This document shows, piece by piece, positions 1 through 8,402 of a stretch of 64,000 nt of DNA. Below the pieces are notes generated by a model that made no database searches, was not told where the DNA came from, and worked only from the letters and a program-made list of their open reading frames with translations. Numbering within the stretch: the stretch's first letter is position 1; the number at the start of each line of letters is the position of its first letter. The translations under genes were made by a program, and so were the position numbers. Source of the stretch: Amycolatopsis keratiniphila subsp. keratiniphila (GTDB lineage Bacteria; Actinomycetota; Actinomycetes; Mycobacteriales; Pseudonocardiaceae); contig NZ_LQMT02000022.1 in the NCBI RefSeq assembly GCF_001620365.2, positions 182,716 through 246,715 on the forward strand, in the 5' to 3' direction.

Positions 1-73
1 CCACAACCCTCACCCGTCAGGGGAGGGCTATCGCATGGCGAACCGGAGCCGTGCGTGATGACGAGGGAGAAGC

Positions 74-1168
74 ATGAAGATCACGAAGCTCCTCGGTGTG
101 GCCGCCACGGCAGCATTGGCCACCGGCGCGCTCGTCACGGGTACCCCCGCGGCAGCGACCTCGAACACTCTGCTCAACGCCGAGATGGTCCCCGCCCTGC
201 AACGGGACCTCGGCCTGACCGCCGATCAGGCGCTCGCCCGGATCCAGAGCGAGACCGCCGCCGGCACGCTCGAACAGGCACTCGCCTCCGCGCTCGGCGG
301 CAGCTTCGGCGGCGCGAGCTACAACGAGGCCACCGGCAAGCTCCGCGTCGGCGTCACGGACGCGGCGAAACTCGGCCAGGTCCTCGCCAGTGGCGCGGAA
401 GCCGAACTGGTCCGCTTCTCGGCCGCCCAGCTCGATTCCACTGTGGACAGACTGAACGCGAGTGAGCGCGCGGCGGACGGCGCGATCACCGGCTGGGGTG
501 TGGACACCAAGACCAACCGGGTGACGGTGAACGTCCTGCCGGGCAAGAGCGGCGTCGTCGACTCGTACCTGGAGAAGGCCAAGGTGGACAAGGCCGCCGT
601 CGCGGTGGTCGAGACCACTTCGGTGCCGACCCTGAAGTACGACGTCCGCGGTGGTGACGCCTACTACATCAACAGCTCTTCGCGGTGCTCGATCGGTTTC
701 TCGGTCAACGGTGGCTTCCTCACCGCCGGGCACTGCGGCCCGGGCACGGTGACCGGCTCCAACCGGGTCGCGATGGGCTCGTTCGCCCGGGTCAGCTTCC
801 CGACCAACGACTACGGACACGTCCGGGTGAACAGCAACTGGGTGCCGCGCGGCATCATCAACAACGGCACCCGGGTGAGCGGCTCGACCGTGGCCGCCAC
901 CGGCGCTTCGGTCTGCAAGTCGGGTTCGACCACCGGCTGGACCTGCGGCACCGTCGGCGCCAAGAACCAGACCGTCCGCTACGCCGAAGGCACGGTCTAC
1001 GGCATGACCGCCACCAACGTCCGCTCGCAGGCGGGCGACTCGGGCGGCTCGTTCATCGCCGGCAACCAGGCGCAGGGCATGCTCTCCGGCGGCAACAGCT
1101 CGGTGACCTACTTCTTCCCGGTGCGGCCGGCGTTGTCCGCGACCGGGACCTCGCTGGTCCTCGGCTGA
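74..1168 (+). CDS. Secreted S1-family serine protease (alpha-lytic/streptogrisin type)
   Basis: The 364-residue product is a preproprotease. An N-terminal signal peptide (basic MKITK start, hydrophobic run ending near ATSN) is followed by a long pro-domain to about residue 190, then a mature chymotrypsin-fold domain. The triad is visible as LTAGHCG (His), NDYGHV (Asp) and GDSGGS (Ser), with Cys pairs consistent with an exported enzyme. The ATG follows GAGGGAG at good spacing. Family knowledge says the pro-domain folds and inhibits the protease until autocleavage outside the cell. It is monocistronic and followed by a clear hairpin terminator. Confidence 0.93.
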   Translation: MKITKLLGVAATAALATGALVTGTPAAATSNTLLNAEMVPALQRDLGLTADQALARIQSETAAGTLEQALASALGGSFGGASYNEATGKLRVGVTDAAKLGQVLASGAEAELVRFSAAQLDSTVDRLNASERAADGAITGWGVDTKTNRVTVNVLPGKSGVVDSYLEKAKVDKAAVAVVETTSVPTLKYDVRGGDAYYINSSSRCSIGFSVNGGFLTAGHCGPGTVTGSNRVAMGSFARVSFPTNDYGHVRVNSNWVPRGIINNGTRVSGSTVAATGASVCKSGSTTGWTCGTVGAKNQTVRYAEGTVYGMTATNVRSQAGDSGGSFIAGNQAQGMLSGGNSSVTYFFPVRPALSATGTSLVLG

Positions 1169-1176
1169 ACACAGGA

Positions 1177-1221
1177 CGAAGGGCGGACCGAGTGCCTCCA
1201 GCGCACTCGGGCCGCCCTTCG
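1177..1221. terminator. Bidirectional terminator between protease and SsgA-like genes
   Basis: Long hairpin: 1177-1195 pairs with 1203-1221 (core CGAAGGGCGG / CCGCCCTTCG) and is followed by TTTTC. It sits between two convergent genes. Confidence 0.8.
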
Positions 1222-1243
1222 TTTTCGTGCCGCGGGAAAGTTT

Positions 1244-1648
1244 TCAGACGTTGCTGATCTCCTCGATCAGCGCTTCGACGTCGAAGTGCTCGCTCTCGGA
1301 CCCGAGCGGGACCAGGTCGTAGGTGGACTCGAGGAACGTCTCGACGTCCTCGCGCTCCAGCTCGAACGACGCATAACCGTCGGGTGACTCGATTTCGAGC
1401 GTCAGCATCGCCTCGTCCTCGGAGAGGTCGGGGCGGACGCGGACGTCGCCGAGCCCGGCGGGGTCGGTGAGGCCGGTGACGAGCAGCTCACGCGCGAAGG
1501 TCCACTCGACCCACCGGCCGCGCTCGGTCCGGAACGACACGGTGACCGCGAAGGGTTCGCCGGCGTGGAAGGACAGGCGGGAGAGAACGGGCGTGCTGCT
1601 GTTGTTCAGCAGAACGAACTGGCTCTGGTGAATTGCGTCGGTGTGCAC
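1244..1648 (-). CDS. SsgA-family sporulation/cell division regulator
   Basis: Small acidic protein of about 134 residues matching the SsgA-like protein (SALP) family, which is restricted to morphologically complex actinomycetes and steers septum placement (SsgA/SsgB recruit FtsZ in Streptomyces). Typical features are a beta-rich core with WVEWTFARELL and a long acidic C-terminal tail. A GTG at 1654 abuts the Shine-Dalgarno GAGGA directly, so the GTG at 1648, six bases further, is the better start. It lies alone, convergent with the protease. Which SALP paralogue it is cannot be decided here. Confidence 0.9.
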   Translation of the reverse strand: MHTDAIHQSQFVLLNNSSTPVLSRLSFHAGEPFAVTVSFRTERGRWVEWTFARELLVTGLTDPAGLGDVRVRPDLSEDEAMLTLEIESPDGYASFELEREDVETFLESTYDLVPLGSESEHFDVEALIEEISNV

Positions 1649-1854
1649 GGCCACTCCTCAGTGCTCTCGTGGTTCGCGCGGCGCGAACTTTTCGTCTCGG
1701 GGAGGAGATGGCCGGGCACGGGCCGGATGACGCGACTGTCGCGACGTTCACGCTATCGGCTGCATATGTCCATAGTGGTGTAACGCCGGGCACAGACCCC
1801 TTGCGTCCGGACCGATACCCGTGGTGACGAGGTCAGGGAGTCCTTTTTGGACCC

Positions 1855-2328
1855 TCAAGGCTCCAGCGGCAGGGACAGCCCGGTCTTGACCCGGTCCATC
1901 GCCACCGACGTCGTGAAGTGCCGCACGTTCGGGTTGTCGAAGAACATCCGCCGCGTGAACGTCTCGAAATCCGCCATGTCCCGGCAGGTCACCACGAGCA
2001 CGAAGTCGGCGTTGCCGGTGACGTAGTAGCACTGCTGGACGTTGTCGTCCGCGAGCACCTGGCGGCGGAACCCGTCGAGCACCGCGAGGTTCTCCCGTTC
2101 CATCTCGACCATCACCACGAAGGTCATCGACAGCCCGAGCGCCCGCGGTGACAGCACCGCCACCTCGCGTTCGATCACCCCGGTCTCGCGCAGCCGCTTG
2201 ATCCGCCGCTGCACGGCCGCCGCCGACAGGCCCACCTTCGCACCGATGTGCTCGGCGATCGTGCGGGCGTCGGACTGCAGGCAGGCGAGGATGGCGACGT
2301 CCAGGCGGTCGAGGTCGGGTGTGTGCAC
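1855..2328 (-). CDS. Lrp/AsnC-family transcriptional regulator
   Basis: 157 residues: N-terminal winged HTH (LDRLDVAILACLQSDAR onward, recognition part LSAAAVQRRIKRLRETGVI) followed by an AsnC ligand-binding RAM domain (FVVMVEME, YYVTGNADFVLVV). Family members bind amino acids and form octamers on DNA. It starts with GTG and is divergent from the fabH-type gene, so control of that gene from the 194-bp shared gap is possible but unproven. Confidence 0.92.
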   Translation of the reverse strand: MHTPDLDRLDVAILACLQSDARTIAEHIGAKVGLSAAAVQRRIKRLRETGVIEREVAVLSPRALGLSMTFVVMVEMERENLAVLDGFRRQVLADDNVQQCYYVTGNADFVLVVTCRDMADFETFTRRMFFDNPNVRHFTTSVAMDRVKTGLSLPLEP

Positions 2329-2522
2329 CAGGTCAGGCTAACCGGACGGCTCTCCCCGGCGCCTGTTCTTTGATCGTGCCCTCGCGCGGCGTCGGTCACG
2401 CAGCCGGGTGAAGGTGAGAATTCTTTGAATTGTGACCCGGAACACAACTGACGGGTCTACTGAATGGTAGCGCTTACAAGTGAATGGCAGACCTCCCCTT
2501 TGCCCCGCGAAAGGATTTCTTG

Positions 2523-3521
2523 GTGCCCTCATCTCAGGCGGCCGTTCTCGCCGGTCTCGGCTCTTGGCTGCCTCCGCGCGTGGTGGGCAACGAGGAGATC
2601 GCCCAGCGGCTGGACACCTCCGATGAGTGGATCCGCTCGCGGACCGGCATCGCCGAGCGCCGGGTCGTCGATCCCGGGACGTCCACTGTGGATCTCGCCG
2701 TCGAGGCGGGGCGACGGGCGCTCGCCTCGGCCGGGGAGACCGAGGCGGACGCGGTCGTGCTCGCGACGTCGACGGCCGACCAGCTGTGCCCGGCCAGCGC
2801 GCCGCAGGTCGCGACGAAGCTCGGGTTGAACGGCGTCGCCGCCTTCGACGTCAACGCCGTGTGCAGCGGGTTCGTCTACGGGCTCGCCACCGGCGCCGGA
2901 CTGATCGCGGCCGGTGTCGCGCGGCGGGTGCTGGTGATCGGCGCCGACGTCTTCACCTCGCTCATCGACCCCGGAGACCGCGGCACGGTGCCGATCTTCG
3001 GCGACGGCGCGGGCGCCGTCCTGCTGCGCGCGGGCGACCCCGGCGAACTCGGCGCGCTCGGCCCGTTCGACCTGCACAGCGAAGGCGAACTCGCCGAACT
3101 GCTCTGGGTCGAGGCGGGTGGCGCGAAGAACCGCCGCTCGGACGATCCGCGTGACCACTATCTGGTGATGCAGGGCCAGACCGTCTTCCGGCACGCCTGC
3201 GCCCGGATGGTCCAGTCGGCGCGCGCGGTGCTGGATTCCGCGGGCTGGACGGTCGGCGACGTCGACCGGTTCATCGGGCACCAGGCCAACATCCGCATCC
3301 TGCAGACCTGCGCGAAACAGCTCGGTCTCGCGGAGGACGTGATGTATTCGAACATCGAAAAGGTGGGCAACACGAGCGCGGCGTCCATCCCGATCGCCCT
3401 GGCCGACGCGGCCAAGGAGGGGGCGCTCCAGCCGGGGCACCGCGTGGTGATGGGGGCGTTCGGGGCCGGGCTGACCTGGGGTTCGACGTTGCTGCGCTGG
3501 CCGGACGTCATTCCGGGCTGA
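2523..3521 (+). CDS. Beta-ketoacyl-ACP synthase III (FabH-type)
   Basis: A FabH-like condensing enzyme of about 332 residues, which would join acyl-CoA to malonyl-ACP to start fatty-acid synthesis. The catalytic Cys sits in NAVCSGFVYGL, the His in GHQANIRI and the Asn in VGNTSAASIP. The open frame runs up to an ATG at 2484, but that codon has no ribosome site; the GTG at 2523 has AAAGGA seven bases ahead and gives the usual FabH start (AAVLAGLGSWLPPR). No fabD/acpP/fabF neighbours are present, so it may serve a specialised pathway rather than housekeeping synthesis. The 3' end overlaps the convergent cyclase gene by 14 bases. Confidence 0.9.
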   Translation: MPSSQAAVLAGLGSWLPPRVVGNEEIAQRLDTSDEWIRSRTGIAERRVVDPGTSTVDLAVEAGRRALASAGETEADAVVLATSTADQLCPASAPQVATKLGLNGVAAFDVNAVCSGFVYGLATGAGLIAAGVARRVLVIGADVFTSLIDPGDRGTVPIFGDGAGAVLLRAGDPGELGALGPFDLHSEGELAELLWVEAGGAKNRRSDDPRDHYLVMQGQTVFRHACARMVQSARAVLDSAGWTVGDVDRFIGHQANIRILQTCAKQLGLAEDVMYSNIEKVGNTSAASIPIALADAAKEGALQPGHRVVMGAFGAGLTWGSTLLRWPDVIPG

Positions 3522-4986
3522 GCGCCGCCCAGGTGTGCGTCGGTTCTTGGCGCCCGCGAAGCTCCAGCTCCGCGTACGGCTCCCAGTGCGAGCGCTCGCT
3601 CTCCAGGGCCGCTTTGAGCACCGCTTCGCTCGCCAGGATCCGGCCGTCGGCGGCTTTCGCGTACTCGGTCAGGCGCGCGGCCTCGTTCACCGCGTCGCCG
3701 ATGACGGTGTACTCGAACCGGCTGCTGGTGCCCAGCTGACCGGCGAAGACCCGGCCGCTCGCGACCCCGATGCCGAGGTCCAGCTCGCCGGTCTCCTGGA
3801 CGGCGTCCCGGATCGCCCGCGCGGCCGAAAGCGCCGCCGTCGGCGCGTCCGCGAGCCGGGTCGGGGCGCCGAAGACGCAGAGCGCGGCGTCACCCTGGAA
3901 CTTGTTGACCAGCCCGCCCCGCGCCCCGACCGCGTGCACCACGCTGGTGAAGAACCGGTTGAGCATCTTCACCAGGTCTTCGGGCGGGGTGCGGCTCGCC
4001 AGGGCCGTCGAATCGACGACGTCCACGAACAGCGCCGTCACCTCGCGCACGTCACCCGAAAGGGAGGCGCCGTACTCGAGCGCGTGCCGCGCGACCTCGT
4101 CACCGACGTGCCTGCCGAAGAGGTCCCGCATCCGCTCCTGCTCGCGCAGCCCGGCGGCGAGGTCGTTGACCGACGTCTGCAGCAGGCCGATCTCACTGGA
4201 GTCGTCGACCTCGACCACGACCTCCTTGTTGCCGCGGGCGATCTCGTCGAGCGCTATCCGCAGGCGGTGCAACGGGGTCGCGACGGCCTTCGCGAGCAGG
4301 CCCGTCCCGATCGCGCCGACACCCAGCCCGATCACCGAAATCATGATCAGGCTCGCGACGTGGTCGCCCTGGCCGAGATCCGGCGGCGCGGCCACCAGGA
4401 GCACCCCGAGGAACGGGACCCCGCTCGCCAGCGACCAGGTGACGACCACCCTGGTCAGCACGGTGACCTTGAGCGTCCCCTTCGGCGGGGTCACCTTGAG
4501 CGCGATCGTCATCACCGGGCGGGCGACCCATTCGGCGGCGAGATAGGTGAGGCCGACCGTGGTCAGCCCGCCGAGCCCGATGACCAGCGCCATCCCGAGC
4601 GCGTCCATCCAGGAGCCGAGCACCCACGCGAGTGAACCGAGCACGATCGTGCCGATCAGCCAGAGCGTGCCGCTCACGATCCCCATGTCGACCGGGAGCC
4701 GGAGCGCCCGCGCGGCCTCGGCCTTCGTCGGCGGGCGGCCGAAGACGAACCAGACCGCCGTGCGCCGTTGCAGCCATGCCGTCCACGCGGTGCCGACGAT
4801 AAGCGACAGCGCCACGATCCCGGCCGCGGTGACGCCGAGGATCCAGCCGCGATCGCCGACCTCGCTCGGGAGGCCCTGCAGGAGCAGCAGCAACGCCACG
4901 ACACCGGCGCCGCACACACTGGACCCGACGCCGAGCGCGGCGAAGCCGAGACTGGTCCTGAGCACCAGCCGGAACCGGCTCGACAT
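3508..4986 (-). CDS. Membrane-bound adenylate cyclase with HAMP domain
   Basis: 492 residues from the ATG at 4986 (GGGAAGACG ahead); the open frame extends further upstream but into the divergent gene's territory. Order: about six transmembrane segments (residues 10-230), a HAMP linker (LRIALDEIARGNKEVVVEVDD), then a class III cyclase domain (FVDVVDSTALASR, KFQGDAALCVFGAP, YTVIGDAVNEAARL). The metal-binding Asp residues and the Lys in KFQGDA suggest ATP as substrate. The architecture matches the Mycobacterium tuberculosis Rv1318c-Rv1320c group. It would make cAMP at the membrane; the input signal is unknown. Confidence 0.92.
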   Translation of the reverse strand: MSSRFRLVLRTSLGFAALGVGSSVCGAGVVALLLLLQGLPSEVGDRGWILGVTAAGIVALSLIVGTAWTAWLQRRTAVWFVFGRPPTKAEAARALRLPVDMGIVSGTLWLIGTIVLGSLAWVLGSWMDALGMALVIGLGGLTTVGLTYLAAEWVARPVMTIALKVTPPKGTLKVTVLTRVVVTWSLASGVPFLGVLLVAAPPDLGQGDHVASLIMISVIGLGVGAIGTGLLAKAVATPLHRLRIALDEIARGNKEVVVEVDDSSEIGLLQTSVNDLAAGLREQERMRDLFGRHVGDEVARHALEYGASLSGDVREVTALFVDVVDSTALASRTPPEDLVKMLNRFFTSVVHAVGARGGLVNKFQGDAALCVFGAPTRLADAPTAALSAARAIRDAVQETGELDLGIGVASGRVFAGQLGTSSRFEYTVIGDAVNEAARLTEYAKAADGRILASEAVLKAALESERSHWEPYAELELRGRQEPTHTWAALSPE

Positions 4987-5070
4987 CGTCTTCCCGCGCA
5001 CTCGGTGATCGTATGACCTCCGGCCGAAAACGGTTCGCCAGTTCCCGGACGCGGTGGCTACCGTGCGGGT

Positions 5071-5571
5071 ATGGAACCGCTGGGCCAGGACGAGATCAGG
5101 GCGTCCTTCGTGAACTGCACCCGAGGCGAGGCCAAAGGGGTCACGCTGCCCGCCCGGCCCGAAGAGATCCCTTGGGAGAAAAGGGAATTCCTCGGCTGGC
5201 GCGATCCGAAGGCCGCCGCGCGGGCGTATCTCGTGCTGCCGTACCGCGGGGAGACCGTCGGGCTCTCCCTGCGCGCCGCTCCCCGGCCGAAGGGCCGGGT
5301 CCTGCTGAGCAACATGTGCGGCCTGTGCACGACGACACATCCGCTGTCCGACATCGCGCTGTTCTCCGGCCGTCGCGCCGGGAAGCTCGGGCGCGAAGGC
5401 AACACGCTCGGCATCTACGCGTGCGCGAATCTGGCGTGCAGCCAGTACATCCGCGGCGAGCTGAAGTCGGACGTGCCGCAGCCGGCGGAAACGCTGTCGC
5501 TCGAAGAACGCGTCTTCCGGCTGGAGGAGAAGCTGCACCGGTTCGTGGAGCGGGTACTCGAGTCACGCTGA
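5071..5571 (+). CDS. FBP-domain protein (EF-G-binding C-terminal zinc finger type)
   Basis: 166 residues resembling the FBP / FusB-type C-terminal treble-clef family. Visible zinc ligands are NMCGLC and, later, YACANLACSQ. In Staphylococcus, FusB-type proteins bind EF-G and free stalled ribosomes; actinomycete homologues are generally uncharacterised, so a translation-rescue role is only inferred. A charged helix (LSLEERVFRLEEKLHRFVE) ends the protein. It is divergent from the cyclase gene with an 84-bp gap. Confidence 0.82.
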   Translation: MEPLGQDEIRASFVNCTRGEAKGVTLPARPEEIPWEKREFLGWRDPKAAARAYLVLPYRGETVGLSLRAAPRPKGRVLLSNMCGLCTTTHPLSDIALFSGRRAGKLGREGNTLGIYACANLACSQYIRGELKSDVPQPAETLSLEERVFRLEEKLHRFVERVLESR

Positions 5572-5603
5572 GGTACACCGCCTCGGCGCGGCCCGGCGGC
5601 CAT

Positions 5604-5656
5604 GTTGCGAAAGCCACTTTCGCAACCTTCAACGTTGCGAAAGTGGCTTTCGCAAC
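5604..5656. repeat. 53-bp double-hairpin palindromic repeat, copy 1
   Basis: Two hairpins, each with 10-bp arms GTTGCGAAAG / CTTTCGCAAC, joined by CTTCAAC. The loops CCA and TGG are complementary, so the whole element is one long palindrome. A near-identical copy lies at 47329-47381. It may end transcription between convergent genes here. Confidence 0.85.
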
Positions 5657-5683
5657 GCTTCCGGAAACGCCCCCGGCCGCCCC

Positions 5684-6499
5684 TCAGAACCGCATCCGCA
5701 GGATCCGCCCCATCTTCTTGAACGCCGGGAACAGCCCCGCGAACCACAGCTGCGCCCGCATCGACCCGGAAAGCCGGTCCTTCACCTCAGGCGTCGCGTA
5801 ATCCGTCGAGTCGAGTTTCGACACCAGCGTCAGCCCGAGCCGCTCCAATTCGGAGATCTCGTCGATGCCCCAGTACAGCGTCGCGTTGGCTTTGCGGACA
5901 ACGGGATTCAGCTTCTGCAGTTTGATCCCCAGCCTGCTGAAGACGTCGAAGACCATTTCGCCGCCCTGCGGGAAATGCGCGATCAGCCGCCGCAGCAATT
6001 CCTCGCCTTCGGACGGCCGCAGGTACATCGTCAGCCCCTCCGCGATCACCAGACCGGGTTTGTCGGAGGGAATCTCGTCGATCCAGCCGAAGTCCGTCAC
6101 CGACGAGCCGATGGTCCGGTAGCCGTCCCGTTCGGGGTAGATGCGGGCGCGCAGGCCGACGACCTCGGGGTAGTCGACGTCGAACCACCGCACGGTGGGC
6201 GGCGGGTCGACGCGGTACACGCGGCTGTCCATCCCGCAGCCGAGCTGGACGACGGTCGCGTCCGGGTGCGCACGGAGGAACGACGCGGTCCAGTCGTCCA
6301 ACGGCTTGGCCCGGAGGGCGACGGTCAGCCCCATGTCGGCGTTCACGCCCAGCGTGGCGAAGTCGTAGTCGATCTGCTTGACGGCCTCGTCCGCGGCCTT
6401 GTCGCCGAGGATCGGCCTCTTGCTGCGGGCGTCGAGCGCCCGGCCGTACAGCGTGGCGAGCATCGTCGCCTTCTCTTCGGTGAACCGGACCTTCTCCAC
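5684..6499 (-). CDS. Class I SAM-dependent methyltransferase (LCM/TcmP-like)
   Basis: 271 residues of the leucine carboxyl methyltransferase / TcmP-like family. A SAM-binding loop is visible as VVQLGCGMDSRVYR, an acidic ribose-binding end as WFDVDYPEV, and VIAEGLTMYL after the third strand is typical. Family members in actinomycetes O-methylate small molecules including polyketides, but the substrate cannot be told. GTG start at 6499. It faces the FBP gene tail to tail and is not part of a visible biosynthetic cluster. Confidence 0.85.
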   Translation of the reverse strand: MEKVRFTEEKATMLATLYGRALDARSKRPILGDKAADEAVKQIDYDFATLGVNADMGLTVALRAKPLDDWTASFLRAHPDATVVQLGCGMDSRVYRVDPPPTVRWFDVDYPEVVGLRARIYPERDGYRTIGSSVTDFGWIDEIPSDKPGLVIAEGLTMYLRPSEGEELLRRLIAHFPQGGEMVFDVFSRLGIKLQKLNPVVRKANATLYWGIDEISELERLGLTLVSKLDSTDYATPEVKDRLSGSMRAQLWFAGLFPAFKKMGRILRMRF

Positions 6500-6576
6500 C
6501 GCACACCCCCGTCAGAAGTTTCACAAACTTCTGAAAACAATACTCGTGCGCGGGCGGTCGCGCCATCAAGGAAGCG

Positions 6577-7269
6577 TCAATCCCCGGTCGTGTAGTCGTG
6601 GACGTAGGTCTTGGCGTCGAGCAGATGCCGCAAGGTGATCTCCCGTGCGGCCGCCGCGTCCGACCGGCGGATCGCTTCGAGGATCGCGCGGTGCTCGTCG
6701 ACGGCCTTGCGGATCTGCCCCGGAAGCCGCAGCGCCGCCCGCCGCTCCTCGCCGACCAGCGCGAGCACCGAACGCAGCAGATCGGTGACGTCGTCGTTGC
6801 CGGCGTTGCCCGCGATCACCCGGTGGAATTCGGCGTCGGCCGCGATCACGCGCAACATGTCGCCGTCGGCGGCGGCCTGGTCCATCTCGTCGACGGTGCT
6901 TTCCAGCCGGGCGAGCACCCGCGGCGTGTGCTCGAGCGCGAGCCGCTCGGCCAGCGTCGGCTCGACCGTGGTCCGCAGATCGAAGAGCTTCTCGACCAGT
7001 TGCTCGTGTTCCGAGAACCAGCCACGTAACGGCTGTTCGCCGAGGTTCTCGCGGACGTAGGTGCCCGAACCCGGCCGCACCTGCACGTAACCGATGGAAT
7101 CCAGCACTCGCAACGCCTGCCGCAGCGAACCGCGGCTGATCCCGAGCTGCTCGCAGAGCGCCCGCTCGGCGGGCAGTCTCGACCCGGCGGGGAGCCTGCC
7201 CGAGTCGATCATCGTGCGTAGATGATCGACGGTCGCACTCCACACCTGTTCGCGCTCGTCGTCGGCCAC
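6577..7269 (-). CDS. FadR/GntR-family regulator with FCD ligand-binding domain
   Basis: 230 residues: N-terminal GntR winged helix (LPAERALCEQLGISRGSLRQALRVLDSIG) and an all-helical FCD domain with the usual metal/ligand residues (FHRVIAGNAGND). Family members repress metabolic genes and are released by organic acids or sugars. GTG start. It is separated from the downstream methyltransferase by 77 bp; its target is not evident. Confidence 0.9.
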   Translation of the reverse strand: MADDEREQVWSATVDHLRTMIDSGRLPAGSRLPAERALCEQLGISRGSLRQALRVLDSIGYVQVRPGSGTYVRENLGEQPLRGWFSEHEQLVEKLFDLRTTVEPTLAERLALEHTPRVLARLESTVDEMDQAAADGDMLRVIAADAEFHRVIAGNAGNDDVTDLLRSVLALVGEERRAALRLPGQIRKAVDEHRAILEAIRRSDAAAAREITLRHLLDAKTYVHDYTTGD

Positions 7270-7334
7270 GGCCCCATCCTCGCAGGCCCGGCGGGACGTC
7301 CGGAATTGTCGGTGCGGGATGTCATCCTCTGACG

Positions 7335-7970
7335 ATGACTGGGGTGGCAGGGCTGATCAAGGCATGGGTGCACGGCTGGGCGCTCTCCCGCGGCGTCGGG
7401 GTCCCCGTCGCCGAGCCGGACGGTTACCGGCTCGACGTCGGGCGTCCGGGGCATCGCGTGCGGTACGTGCTGGCGGAAACCGGGTCGGTCGCGAGCCGGG
7501 CCCGTTCGCTGACCGAGCCCGGAACGTGGTTGAAGGTGAGCGGTCCCCGTGAGGAAGTGGCGAAGACGGTGCCGCCGGAGTGGGAGGTCGGCCCACCGGA
7601 GTACCTGATGAGCGCCCCGATCGCGCTGCGGCCCGTCATGGCCGCGCCCGAGCCGTACCGGGCCGAGCTGGTCGGCGACGGCGTCGTCACCGACGTCGTG
7701 GTGCGCGCGCCCGACGGTTCGCGCGCGGCCACCGGCCGGGTCGCGATAGCCGGTGGCACGGCGGTGATCGATCAGGTCGTGACGGAGCCCGAGCACCAGC
7801 GGCGAGGGCTCGGCCGGTTCGTGATGCGCAGGCTCGACGAGGTGGCGGTCGCCGCCGGTGCGGAGCGAGCGGTCCTGGTCGCGACGGAGGAGGGGCGCGC
7901 GTTGTACCTGACGCTCGGCTGGACGGTCGCCACGGAGATCACCGCGGCCCATCTGCCGGAGGAGAACTGA
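7335..7970 (+). CDS. GNAT-family N-acetyltransferase
   Basis: 211 residues; the C-terminal part (about 130-205) carries the GNAT acetyl-CoA fold, with VIDQVVTEPEHQRRGLGRFV being the pyrophosphate-binding motif A. The N-terminal 100 residues are divergent and may form a second, degenerate GNAT half. Substrate unknown. The stop is immediately followed by the ATG of the VOC gene, so the two form an operon. Confidence 0.85.
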   Translation: MTGVAGLIKAWVHGWALSRGVGVPVAEPDGYRLDVGRPGHRVRYVLAETGSVASRARSLTEPGTWLKVSGPREEVAKTVPPEWEVGPPEYLMSAPIALRPVMAAPEPYRAELVGDGVVTDVVVRAPDGSRAATGRVAIAGGTAVIDQVVTEPEHQRRGLGRFVMRRLDEVAVAAGAERAVLVATEEGRALYLTLGWTVATEITAAHLPEEN

Positions 7971-8321
7971 ATGGCGGCGGTGTTCAAGGACATCTGTCTC
8001 GACGCGAACGACCATCAGGCCCTCGCGGACTGGTGGTGCGCCGCGATGGGCTACGTCCGCCGCCACCGGGACGAGCGGCCGGTGGAGTGGCCGGTCGCGA
8101 TCGAGGATCCGGCCGGTCGTGGCCCGCTGATCTGGGTCAACCCGGTGCCCAAGGCGAAGTCCGTGAAGAACCGCATGCACATCGACGTCTTCGGCTCGAC
8201 GGCCGAATTGGTCGCCGCGGGCGCGCGGCTCGTCCGGGCCAAGGACGGCGAGATCGACTGGGACGTCCTCGAGGACCCGGAAGGCAACGAGTTCTGTGTC
8301 TTCCCGTCGAACGGGACATAA
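7971..8321 (+). CDS. VOC-superfamily (glyoxalase-like) protein
   Basis: 116 residues with the glyoxalase/bleomycin-resistance-like fold: N-terminal FKDICLDANDHQALADWW and C-terminal DVLEDPEGNEFCVF. Actinomycete members of this glyoxalase-like group are mostly uncharacterised. The gene starts directly after the GNAT stop, implying cotranscription and translational coupling. Confidence 0.85.
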   Translation: MAAVFKDICLDANDHQALADWWCAAMGYVRRHRDERPVEWPVAIEDPAGRGPLIWVNPVPKAKSVKNRMHIDVFGSTAELVAAGARLVRAKDGEIDWDVLEDPEGNEFCVFPSNGT

Positions 8322-8374
8322 CGGGCTCGTTGAATGTTCGACTAGACACATCCGCAGCGCGAAAGGAGGTAACG

Positions 8375-8395
8375 GTGCTTAGGGTGCGGACGTGA
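8375..8395 (+). CDS. Possible six-codon leader ORF ahead of the TSUP transporter
   Basis: The strongest Shine-Dalgarno in this gap (AAAGGAGGT, 8363-8370) is placed for a GTG at 8375, not for the transporter ATG at 8403. That GTG opens a six-codon ORF (MLRVRT, stop TGA) ending eight bases before the transporter start. It could couple translation or act as a regulatory leader; it may also be chance. Confidence 0.3.
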   Translation: MLRVRT

Positions 8396-8402
8396 GTGCT
8401 TT

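Noticed and set aside
2484..2522. Extended N-terminus of the FabH-type gene from ATG 2484
   Set aside because: No ribosome site; GTG 2523 has AAAGGA at seven bases and gives the family's normal start.
3535..4635. Long plus-strand ORFs opposite the adenylate cyclase
   Set aside because: Arg/Pro-rich shadows of high-GC coding on the other strand; the cyclase motifs on the minus strand are decisive.
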